DNA of 10,662 nucleotides. Source: Abiotrophia sp965245735. Lineage in GTDB: Bacteria; Bacillota; Bacilli; Lactobacillales; Aerococcaceae. The notes under the pieces are model-generated. The model was given only the letters and a program-made list of their open reading frames with translations, made no database searches and was not told the origin of the DNA. The stretch is taken from NCBI GenBank assembly GCA_965245735.1, contig CBDFAX010000042.1:1-10662 (forward strand). Direction: 5' to 3'. Shown one piece after another: positions 1 through 5,779 of the stretch (positions are counted from its first letter, which is position 1; every line of letters starts with the position of its first letter). The position numbers and the translations under genes are program-made.

Positions 1-469
1 TCAAGAGAGCCAATAGGGCCTGACGATTGAGCGCTTGAGGCAGATTCCCCACTCGTCCTAAGCCAGGCTGGCCTTCTTGAGCGCCCGGTGTTAAGGACGT
101 CACTTCTTCTAATCCCAGTTGCTCTGCTAGCCAGTCATTCATGCCATTGTGGGCAATGTCAAAGTTAGTATGCATGGCAAACACTTTGATGTCATGTTTA
201 ATTAAGGCTTCATAGCGAGCCTGTTCAGGACTGGAAAAGTCAAAGCGTCTAATTGGACTGAAGAGGACTGGATGGTGAACGATTAAAGTATCTACACCCT
301 TCTCAATGGCTTCGGCTAGACTGGCATCATCTAAATCCAAAACCGCCATTAGGCGCTTAACAGGAGCCTCAGGCCGACCAAAGTGGTTGCCGACTTGGTC
401 CCAGGACTCGGCCATCTGAGGCGGATAGTGGGCCTCAAGAGCGGTCATTAATTGGTGAAAATTTGTCAT
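1..469 (-). CDS. Nif3/YqfO-family dinuclear metal-centre protein (partial, C-terminus beyond left edge)
   Basis: The reading frame starts at ATG 469 and stays open to the left edge, giving 156 residues of a protein that is normally about 260-370 long. Visible family features are the N-terminal ESWDQVG stretch (residues 21-27; the family usually has WDNVG), the metal-ligand motif HHP at 65-67, and HTNFD at 100-104, which supplies further ligands of the two-metal site. Nif3/NGG1p-interacting-factor proteins (YqfO in B. subtilis, YbgI in E. coli) are widespread hexameric metal-binding proteins. Their cellular role is poorly defined; some have been linked to GTP cyclohydrolase I-like annotation without firm proof. 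The Shine-Dalgarno AGAGGAG lies about 9 bases before ATG and overlaps the end of trmK, whose stop is 7 bases upstream, so the two genes are co-transcribed and probably translationally linked. This trmK-nif3 pairing is common in Firmicutes. Family assignment is firm; biochemical function is unknown. Confidence 0.9.
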   Translation of the reverse strand, partial: MTNFHQLMTALEAHYPPQMAESWDQVGNHFGRPEAPVKRLMAVLDLDDASLAEAIEKGVDTLIVHHPVLFSPIRRFDFSSPEQARYEALIKHDIKVFAMHTNFDIAHNGMNDWLAEQLGLEEVTSLTPGAQEGQPGLGRVGNLPQALNRQALLALL

Positions 470-476
470 GATATTA

Positions 477-1202
477 TTACTCCTCTTCTTGACATTGGCT
501 TAAGCTATCCGCAATCCAGCCTAACTTTTCAGCGATTTCGGCTAGTTTAGCTTGATCTGGTTGAGGTGCTGCTTGAATTTGGGCTTGAATGGCCTTGAGA
601 TTTGCTTCTTCTCGAGCCCATTTTTGTTTATATAAAGGCCCTCTGATTTGGCTTAAGATTGGACCAAGATAGGCCTGGCGTGGGCTTAAATCAGAGGCAC
701 CTGGTTGATGCTGGGAAACGATAATTTCATAGAGTCGTTGACTGTCTTCCACGATGGTCTCGTGGACAATCTGGTAGTCGTGTTGACTGAGCCAGGTTCT
801 TAAAGTCGCTTCCCCGATATTTGGCTGAAGCACTAGCAATGGGCCATGACTTAACTTATCTTGCCCCTCATCCAATATAGACCGAATGAGACTGCCTCCC
901 ATGCCACAAATACTGATAACATTAATGGCATCGTCAGCTTGGATGACGGCTAAGCCGTCCCCCAGTCTTACTTGAATAATTGAATCTAGGTCTTGACTTT
1001 GAACCTCGGCTTGGGCAGATTGATAAGGCCCCTTTACGACCTCCCCTGCTACTGCTGCTTGAATTTTTTGATTGAGGGCTAAATGGCATGGCAAATAGGC
1101 ATGGTCACTGCCAATATCCGCCAAACGGATGTCACTGGCCCCATACTGGCAAATCAAGTCTGCCACTGTAGCTAAACGCCGCGATAATTGTTGAGAATTC
1201 AA
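477..1202 (-). CDS. trmK: tRNA (adenine22-N1)-methyltransferase TrmK
   Basis: This 241-residue protein matches the TrmK/YqfN family, cytosolic SAM-dependent enzymes that methylate N1 of adenine 22 in the D-loop/core of certain tRNAs. Visible features are the SAM-binding motif I DIGSDHAYLP (residues 29-38), the ICGMGG loop (98-103), LVLQPN (123-128), which corresponds to the catalytic-region motif of this family, and a C-terminal helical, probably coiled-coil arm from about residue 190 rich in K, E, A and Q. The start is TTG at 1202-1200: no ATG occurs nearby in frame, the protein then begins with an N-terminus (NSQQLSRRLATVA) that lines up with Bacillus TrmK, and a near-perfect AGGAGGTG lies 7 bases upstream. 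The gene has its own promoter after a terminator, and leads directly into the Nif3-family gene. In B. subtilis trmK follows sigA/cccA; here it follows an rnjB unit instead. Confidence 0.93.
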   Translation of the reverse strand: MNSQQLSRRLATVADLICQYGASDIRLADIGSDHAYLPCHLALNQKIQAAVAGEVVKGPYQSAQAEVQSQDLDSIIQVRLGDGLAVIQADDAINVISICGMGGSLIRSILDEGQDKLSHGPLLVLQPNIGEATLRTWLSQHDYQIVHETIVEDSQRLYEIIVSQHQPGASDLSPRQAYLGPILSQIRGPLYKQKWAREEANLKAIQAQIQAAPQPDQAKLAEIAEKLGWIADSLSQCQEEE

Positions 1203-1209
1203 GCTCCCA

Positions 1210-1215
1210 CCTCCT
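1210..1215 (-). promoter_or_regulatory. Ribosome binding site that fixes the TTG start of trmK
   Basis: AGGAGG on the minus strand, part of TTTTAGGAGGTGGGAGC immediately before TTG 1202. The spacing of 7 bases is optimal and no ATG or GTG is placed to use this site, so it supports initiation at TTG. Confidence 0.85.
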
Positions 1216-1230
1216 AAAACTACTAGTTCT

Positions 1231-1259
1231 ATTATACCCCATTCTTGTGAAAACGCCTA
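1231..1259 (-). promoter_or_regulatory. Probable sigma-A promoter of trmK-nif3
   Basis: A perfect -10 hexamer TATAAT lies at 1236-1231 on the minus strand, about 30 bases before the trmK start codon. With a 17-base spacer the -35 would be TAGGCG (1259-1254), only 3 of 6 consensus bases, and there is no TGn extension, so the promoter may be modest or may need an activator. The predicted transcript start near 1224 would leave a short leader of about 20 bases carrying the ribosome binding site. Position just after the upstream terminator fits an independent transcription unit. Confidence 0.6.
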
Positions 1260-1309
1260 TGAATTTACTAAGACTTTGACGACTTTTCAGCAACTTGTTA
1301 ACAAATGAT

Positions 1310-1341
1310 AAAAAACGCGCTTGCCAATGGCAAGCGCGTTT
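1310..1341 (-). terminator. Intrinsic terminator of the rnjB / ThiT-like transcription unit
   Basis: A 13-bp perfect inverted repeat (arms 1313-1325 and 1329-1341, core ACGCGCTTGCC) closes a 3-base loop. On the minus strand it is followed by a run of six T residues (1315-1310, partly within the stem). It starts 15 bases after the stop codon of the ThiT-like gene at 1356 and lies upstream of the trmK promoter, so it separates the two units. Confidence 0.92.
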
Positions 1342-1355
1342 CATTTTAAGGCTAA

Positions 1356-1940
1356 TTAGTCATTTAAAAGACGTGAAACTTCCCGACGAGTCAGATAGCG
1401 ACTGCGTTTTGGAATGATGGTGTCAACATTGGTGCGAGCCAGAATCACTAAGATAACGAAGGCTAGCACCCAAGCCTCTAGACCAGCTAGAGCGGCAGTC
1501 CCCCAAGTAAAGGGAATTTCTTGTTGCATGAGCCAAAGCATGCCGACCTTGATAGCTAGGAAGCTAACTACCACTAAGAGACTGGCAGTCCCCATATTCA
1601 AGTAAGTTGAGGAATAACGGCGGTTGTTGAGGGTCTTTTGGGTATATTTGGCGAAGAAACCTGCCAAGCCAGCTGCTGTATAGGGCAAGACATCAATCAA
1701 GGCAGTTGAGACAATATCGCCAAAATGCCCCGCTACAGCGCCCGTAATTAAGCCAACCACCACGCCACTCACAACGGCATTGGCACCACCGTGACGGAGT
1801 CCTACCCAAATGAGAGGCAAGACAACAAGTGCAGTATGGAGAGGTAGTTCACCCAGTTTCAGCCAGAGAATGGAAATTGCCAAGCTGAGCACAATGGCTA
1901 GCAGAACATCTCGCAAACGACGTACTGTATGTTTATTCAT
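1356..1940 (-). CDS. ThiT-like multi-pass membrane protein, putative S-component of an ECF vitamin transporter
   Basis: The 194-residue product is strongly hydrophobic with about six membrane segments (roughly residues 11-28, 35-47, 52-72, 80-97, 116-138 and 147-168), basic ends, and a positively charged C-terminal tail. Size and topology match S-components of energy-coupling factor transporters. The stretch VGLRHGGANAVVSG (46-59), followed by a GLITG segment and later DVLPYTAAGLAGFFAKY (83-99), resembles the RrGlkaG and LLDYxLAFxxLGLAG regions of the thiamine-specific subunit ThiT. However, the histidine/SG-containing fifth helix and other thiamine-contact residues expected in ThiT are not evident, so the substrate is uncertain. 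No ECF module (EcfA/A'/T) is in the window; such subunits are often encoded apart and share one module. ATG 1940 is preceded by AAGGAGG that overlaps the rnjB stop codon, 14 bases away, indicating co-transcription and coupling with rnjB. It could instead be another small integral membrane protein. Confidence 0.55.
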   Translation of the reverse strand: MNKHTVRRLRDVLLAIVLSLAISILWLKLGELPLHTALVVLPLIWVGLRHGGANAVVSGVVVGLITGAVAGHFGDIVSTALIDVLPYTAAGLAGFFAKYTQKTLNNRRYSSTYLNMGTASLLVVVSFLAIKVGMLWLMQQEIPFTWGTAALAGLEAWVLAFVILVILARTNVDTIIPKRSRYLTRREVSRLLND

Positions 1941-1954
1941 TAGGGCGTCCCTCC

Positions 1955-3637
1955 TTAGTTCTTATTAGGTTGGTATTGCGACGCTTCCATAATGATTGGA
2001 AGCACAACCGGACGACGCTTGGTTTCCTTGAAGAAGTACTTGCTGACTTGTTCCCGCAAATCACTCTTCAATTCAGCCCAGTCGAACTCTTCGCTGGCCA
2101 AATGTTTATCCAAGATGTCTAAGGTCATGTCCGAAGCAGATTCAATCAAATCGATGCTGGACTTAACATAGATGAAGCCACGGGTTACGATTTGTGGCCC
2201 TACCAATACCTTCTTGAGACGACGGGAAATTGTCGCGACGATAACACAAATCCCATCTTCACTGAGGATACGACGGTCGCGTAAGACGACACTCCCGATA
2301 TCGCCGACCCCATTCCCATCGACTAAGATGTCCCCTGCTGGCACTTCTTGAGTCATCAGAAATTGGCCCTTACGGTATTCAATCACATCACCAGCGCTAG
2401 GGATGAAGATTTGGTCATCTTCATAACCCAATTGATTGGCAATATCGGCCAAAGCTGCTTGTTGACGGTATTCACCGTTTACAGGGATGATGATTCTTGG
2501 TTGTAAGAAATTAATCATGAGTTTGAGCTCATTAGGGGTCGCATGCCCAGATGCTTTGAAGCTGTCGGTCAAGACCTTAACTTGAGCGCCTGCTCGGTAG
2601 ATCATATCTTGGGTCCGCGCCATAGCAGTCTCAATGGCAATCGAAGGCGTTGAAGCAAAGAGGACCAAATCCCCTTCTTGCATCTTGACTTGACGGTGAC
2701 GACCTTGAGCCATGAGTTGCAAGGCTTGAATAGGTTCACCTGACATGCCGGTTTCTAAGATAATAATTTCATGGTCCTTGAACTTGCCAATATTCTTCAT
2801 TTGTCCGAAGGTACGCTTACTTGGCATGATTAGTTTGTCTAACTTGATAGCCGTATCCACGATATCCATAAGCTCCCCACCTGGAACGAAAATGGTCCGT
2901 TTAGAAGTGTGGGCAGCATCCATGACTTGTTGGAGACGCGCGATGTTGCTACCAACGCAGGCCACAATAACACGACCATGAGCATTACGGAAAGTCTCTA
3001 AGATTTCATCCGCCGCCTGTTGGTCACTGACGTTTTCCACATGGCTTTCAGCTTCTGAAGAATCGGCCAAGAGGGCTAAAACGCCACTCTCCCCAATATC
3101 CGTCAAACGCCCAAAGTGAGTCTTGTAAAGAGGCTTAGCACTTGGGTCAATACGGAAATCACCGGTATAGACAATGGAGCCTTCCTTGGTTTGGATGACA
3201 ATCCCCACAGAGTCTGGAATGGTGTGAGTTGTCCGGAAGAAGGAAACATTGGCATCTTCGAATTCAATTTCTACTTCCTCATCGATTTTGAAGAAGTTCT
3301 CTAAACGGTCCGCCAAGCCCCGTTCCTTAGCTAGAAGGGATGCCAATTCAATGGTCAATTCCGTCCCAAAAACAGGGGCTTCAATCACTTCTAGGAGATA
3401 AGGTAAGGCACCCACAGCATCGGCGTGCCCGTGAGTGAGGAAAATCCCCACGACACGGTCCGCATTTTCTTCTAAGTAGGAGAAGTCTGGGATAACGGCG
3501 TCAATCCCTAGCAAGCCCTCCTCTGGGAAGACTAAGCCACAGTCCATTACAAAAATAGACTCGTTGACTTCTACCACATACAGGTTCTTCCCTGCTTCGC
3601 GGACCCCACCTAGGGGAATAATTTTAATATTGCTCAT
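1955..3637 (-). CDS. rnjB: Ribonuclease J2 (metallo-beta-lactamase/beta-CASP nuclease, probable partner of RNase J1)
   Basis: The 560-residue protein has the full RNase J layout: metallo-beta-lactamase core, inserted beta-CASP domain and C-terminal domain ending KETKRRPVVLPIIMEA. Visible motifs are GGVREAGKN (10-18), LTHGHADA (67-74), RTTHTIPDS (135-143, ligand H138), YTGDFRID (157-164, ligand D160), ETGMSGEP (295-302) and SGHA (363-366, H365). The metal motif is HGHADA, not the HGHEDH of RNase J1: the last histidine is alanine. This is a known feature of J2-type paralogues (B. subtilis J2 has HGHDEN) and, with the NLYVVEV...IFVMDCGL beginning, places it with J2. In the family, J1 and J2 form a complex for 5'-3' exonuclease and endonuclease mRNA decay and maturation, J2 being the weak or inactive partner. 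ATG 3637 follows TTGAGGTGA at close spacing. The gene opens a unit with its own promoter and the ThiT-like gene downstream. J2 identity is inferred from motifs only. Confidence 0.88.
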   Translation of the reverse strand: MSNIKIIPLGGVREAGKNLYVVEVNESIFVMDCGLVFPEEGLLGIDAVIPDFSYLEENADRVVGIFLTHGHADAVGALPYLLEVIEAPVFGTELTIELASLLAKERGLADRLENFFKIDEEVEIEFEDANVSFFRTTHTIPDSVGIVIQTKEGSIVYTGDFRIDPSAKPLYKTHFGRLTDIGESGVLALLADSSEAESHVENVSDQQAADEILETFRNAHGRVIVACVGSNIARLQQVMDAAHTSKRTIFVPGGELMDIVDTAIKLDKLIMPSKRTFGQMKNIGKFKDHEIIILETGMSGEPIQALQLMAQGRHRQVKMQEGDLVLFASTPSIAIETAMARTQDMIYRAGAQVKVLTDSFKASGHATPNELKLMINFLQPRIIIPVNGEYRQQAALADIANQLGYEDDQIFIPSAGDVIEYRKGQFLMTQEVPAGDILVDGNGVGDIGSVVLRDRRILSEDGICVIVATISRRLKKVLVGPQIVTRGFIYVKSSIDLIESASDMTLDILDKHLASEEFDWAELKSDLREQVSKYFFKETKRRPVVLPIIMEASQYQPNKN

Positions 3638-3645
3638 AATTCACC

Positions 3646-3702
3646 TCAAAATTTCATTTCATAAAGTCGATAAGTGCTGTCGTTAACCGGTCCAGCAATC
3701 AT
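3646..3702 (-). CDS. Possible 18-residue leader peptide upstream of rnjB
   Basis: Between the rnjB promoter and rnjB lies a short frame starting ATG 3702 (an in-frame GTG precedes it directly) that reads MIAGPVNDSTYRLYEMKF and stops with TGA at 3648-3646. The TGA lies inside the TTGAGGTGA that forms the rnjB ribosome binding site, 8 bases before the rnjB ATG, which would allow translation of the peptide to influence rnjB initiation. Against it: the only upstream purine-rich element, AAGGAG at 3727-3722, sits at the expected transcript start and about 19 bases from ATG, too far for a normal ribosome binding site. It may be chance. Confidence 0.22.
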   Translation of the reverse strand: MIAGPVNDSTYRLYEMKF

Positions 3703-3703
3703 C

Positions 3704-3714
3704 ACAACTGTTGT
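3704..3714. repeat. 11-bp palindrome in the rnjB leader
   Basis: ACAAC-T-GTTGT is a perfect inverted repeat with a one-base centre, placed about 8-18 bases after the expected transcription start of rnjB. The centre is too short for an RNA hairpin loop, so if meaningful it would be a DNA-binding site for a dimeric regulator. An 11-bp palindrome can arise by chance. Confidence 0.2.
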
Positions 3715-3727
3715 AGATGTTCTCCTT

Positions 3728-3756
3728 ATTATATACTGTTTTGCCTGATTTTGCAA
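3728..3756 (-). promoter_or_regulatory. Sigma-A promoter of rnjB and the ThiT-like gene
   Basis: On the minus strand the -35 is TTGCAA (3756-3751, 4 of 6 consensus), the spacer is exactly 17 bases and the -10 is a perfect TATAAT (3733-3728). Transcription should begin near 3721, giving a leader of about 84 bases before the rnjB ATG at 3637. The site lies just beyond the terminator of the purine operon, so rnjB need not depend on read-through. Confidence 0.8.
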
Positions 3757-3818
3757 AGGCCCAATCGAGGCAAAAGCGTCTATAAGCTAGCTCCTAGAGC
3801 ACTCCTAATCTATGAAAT

Positions 3819-3846
3819 GGAAAAGAGGCCTATCGGCCTCTTTTCC
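3819..3846 (-). terminator. Terminator of the purine operon, after the DJ-1 family gene
   Basis: A 12-bp perfect inverted repeat GGAAAAGAGGCC / GGCCTCTTTTCC (arms 3819-3830 and 3835-3846, 4-base loop) begins 5 bases after the TAG stop of the DJ-1 gene. The T run (TTTT at 3824-3821) is inside the distal arm and is followed by CC, so it is not a textbook U-tailed hairpin, but the A-GC-U stem is typical of Firmicutes terminators. Being symmetric, it could work in both directions, though no plus-strand gene needs it. Confidence 0.8.
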
Positions 3847-3851
3847 TAATG

Positions 3852-4400
3852 CTATTCACCAAATATGTCCTGATAAAGCATGGCTTGACGAAGAGCTTGA
3901 GCGTCGCTACCTAGTTGGTCCACCAACTCATAGGCAAAGGCCAAGGCAGAGGCTGGCCCTCGACTGGTGATCACTCTATCATCTACCACTACCGATTCTT
4001 TGACATAGTGTCCATCTGTAATCTGCTCTTCGAAACCATCATAGCAGGTATAGGTTTTGTCTGCTAGAAGCCCTGCTTGAGCCAAGGCAATTGGCGCCGC
4101 ACAGATGGCCGCCACCAGCTTACCTTCTTGATGGTGGTTCTTGAGCGCACGCACTAAATCTTCTTGATCTCGCAAGGTGGCGGCACCTGGCATGCCACCA
4201 GGTAGCACTACCGCATCATAAGGGACCAAGCTAAGTGGCCAGACCTGATCCATTTCCACCGTGATGGCATGAGAGCCTCTTACCGACTTGGCCCATCCTA
4301 CCATATCTACTTGAATCTGAGCACGTCTTAAGACATCCACTACGGTCAAGGCTTCGATTTCTTCAAAGCCAGGTGCAAAAATTACGGCAACTTTAGCCAT
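3852..4400 (-). CDS. DJ-1/PfpI (ThiJ/YajL-like) family protein
   Basis: This 182-residue, full-length member of the DJ-1/PfpI class I glutamine amidotransferase-like superfamily is cytosolic with no signal peptide. It shows the N-terminal VIFAPGFEEIEALT (residues 6-19), whose E16 matches the conserved glutamate (E18 in human DJ-1), the oxyanion-type VVLPGGMPGA (64-73), the nucleophile elbow AAICAAPIAL (97-106) with reactive C100 (C106 in DJ-1), and ITSRGPASALAFA (144-156) typical of the YajL/DJ-1 subgroup. Members are linked to oxidative or carbonyl stress, as chaperone, glyoxalase or proposed protein/nucleotide deglycase; the deglycase claim is disputed. Annotations as thiamine-synthesis ThiJ are historical. 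A GAGAGGGG element 7-8 bases before ATG is an adequate ribosome binding site. The gene starts 46 bases after purB with no terminator between and is followed by a hairpin terminator, so it is the last gene of the purine operon. Family certain, substrate not. Confidence 0.9.
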   Translation of the reverse strand: MAKVAVIFAPGFEEIEALTVVDVLRRAQIQVDMVGWAKSVRGSHAITVEMDQVWPLSLVPYDAVVLPGGMPGAATLRDQEDLVRALKNHHQEGKLVAAICAAPIALAQAGLLADKTYTCYDGFEEQITDGHYVKESVVVDDRVITSRGPASALAFAYELVDQLGSDAQALRQAMLYQDIFGE

Positions 4401-4446
4401 TAGCCTACCCCTCTCTCAGAAAATGTGGCTGAGCTTACAAATTAAA

Positions 4447-5751
4447 TTAGTCTTCCAAACCAGGAATCCGGTGGAAAATCTTATCAATATTGACCAAATG
4501 AACTTCCAACTCAAAGCATGATTCAAGTGTCGCAGCATCCATGGTCGCTTGAATGGTTGGGTCCTCCTGCAAGAGTTGCTTGAAAGGAATGGCCTCAAAC
4601 CAAGACTTCATAGCCAGCGGTTGTACCAAGTCATAGGCCTGCTCACGAGCAAATCCGTATTTCTCAATCAAGGTCGACATGGTCCGCTGAGCGAAGATGA
4701 CACCATGGGTGGCATAGATATTCTTAATCATGTTGTCTTCGAAAATGGTCAGATTTTGGATAACCTTAGTGAAGCGTGCCAACATGTAATCTAAGAGGCT
4801 GGTTGCATCCATAGATAAGATACGTTCCGCACTAGAGTGGGAAATGTCCCGTTCATGCCAGAGCGGAATATTCTCATAGGCTGCCAGCATATAGCCCCGC
4901 ATAATACGGGCACAACCGGCCATGTTCTCACTCGAGATTGGATTGCGTTTATGCGGCATGGCACTGGACCCTTTTTGATTTTTGGAGAAGAACTCTTCTG
5001 CTTCTCGCACCTCGGTCCGTTGAAGATGCCGAATCTCCACACCAATTTTCTCAATCGAACTCGCGATTAAGGCCAAGGTGGCATAATAATCAGCATGCCG
5101 GTCCCGTTGGAGGGTCTGAGTAGACACATGGCTAGACTCAATACCCAAGCTTTGGCAGACATAGTCTTGAACTTCTGGTGGCGTGTTGGAGAAAGTCCCC
5201 ACAGCCCCTGAAATTTTACCTACTTCTACCATTTTACGAGCCGCTTTGAAGCGTTCAATATGGCGATTAAACTCATCATAGTAGAGGGCAAATTTGAGCC
5301 CGAAGCTAGAGATATCGGCATGTACCCCGTGGGTCCGACCAATACATGGCGTGAATTTATACTTGAGCGCTTTTTCCTTGAGGGCAGCTTGGAAATCTAA
5401 GAGGTCTTGATAGAGAATGTCATTGGCTTCTTTATAGAGGAGACCATAGGCCGTGTCTACCACGTCGGTTGAGGTCAAGCCATAGTGGATCCACTTCTTC
5501 TCAGGGCCTAAGTAGCTAGAGACATTGCGGGTGAAAGCTACGACGTCGTGCTTGGTTTCTTTTTCTAATTCCAGAATACCTGCCAGGTCGAAGTCGGCCT
5601 TTTCAAAAAGAGCCTGGACATCTTCTTCAGGGACCACACCCAAGGTTGACCAAGCCTTAGCGGCATAGAGTTCAACTTGGAGGGCCGCCCGCCAACGATT
5701 TTCATCACTAAAAATACTGCGCATGGGTTCGCGACTGTAACGTTCTAACAT
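4447..5751 (-). CDS. purB: Adenylosuccinate lyase
   Basis: PurB cleaves fumarate from SAICAR to give AICAR and from adenylosuccinate to give AMP, as a cytosolic homotetramer of the aspartase/fumarase superfamily. The 434-residue length is standard for the Bacillus-type enzyme. The superfamily signature GSSAMPHKRNP lies at residues 261-271, carrying the catalytic serine on a mobile loop. Other active-site pieces are KHDVVAF (H68), IHYGLTSTD (H89; 88-96) and GRTHGVHA (H141; 138-145), all at the positions known from B. subtilis PurB. ATG 5751 has AAAGGAG 7 bases upstream. The gene begins 28 bases after the purD stop and no terminator separates them, so it is within the operon; its place after purD differs from the B. 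subtilis order, where purB is third. No abnormalities were seen in the coding sequence. Confidence 0.97.
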   Translation of the reverse strand: MLERYSREPMRSIFSDENRWRAALQVELYAAKAWSTLGVVPEEDVQALFEKADFDLAGILELEKETKHDVVAFTRNVSSYLGPEKKWIHYGLTSTDVVDTAYGLLYKEANDILYQDLLDFQAALKEKALKYKFTPCIGRTHGVHADISSFGLKFALYYDEFNRHIERFKAARKMVEVGKISGAVGTFSNTPPEVQDYVCQSLGIESSHVSTQTLQRDRHADYYATLALIASSIEKIGVEIRHLQRTEVREAEEFFSKNQKGSSAMPHKRNPISSENMAGCARIMRGYMLAAYENIPLWHERDISHSSAERILSMDATSLLDYMLARFTKVIQNLTIFEDNMIKNIYATHGVIFAQRTMSTLIEKYGFAREQAYDLVQPLAMKSWFEAIPFKQLLQEDPTIQATMDAATLESCFELEVHLVNIDKIFHRIPGLED

Positions 5752-5779
5752 CTTGTAACTCCTTTACTTGAGCCTGTGC

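Noticed and set aside
1132..1344. A 70-codon minus-strand frame across the trmK start and its promoter region
   Set aside because: It overlaps the real trmK frame, runs through the terminator and the TATAAT promoter, and its product resembles no protein family.
1414..3304. Plus-strand frames opposite the ThiT-like gene and rnjB
   Set aside because: No ribosome binding sites or promoters on the plus strand, and the products have no recognisable motifs; they mirror the codon structure of the minus-strand genes.
3638..3727. A metabolite riboswitch in the rnjB leader
   Set aside because: The leader is only about 84 bases, has no recognisable TPP, purine or other aptamer core and no terminator/antiterminator pair; only weak GCTG...CAGC pairing was seen.
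4401..4446. A terminator or promoter between purB and the DJ-1 gene
   Set aside because: The 46 bases contain no substantial inverted repeat and no convincing -10/-35 pair, so read-through from purB is the simpler reading.
4416..5123. Several 60-87 codon frames on both strands within purB and its 3' gap
   Set aside because: They are shadows of the conserved purB frame, with no ribosome binding sites and low-complexity or implausible products.
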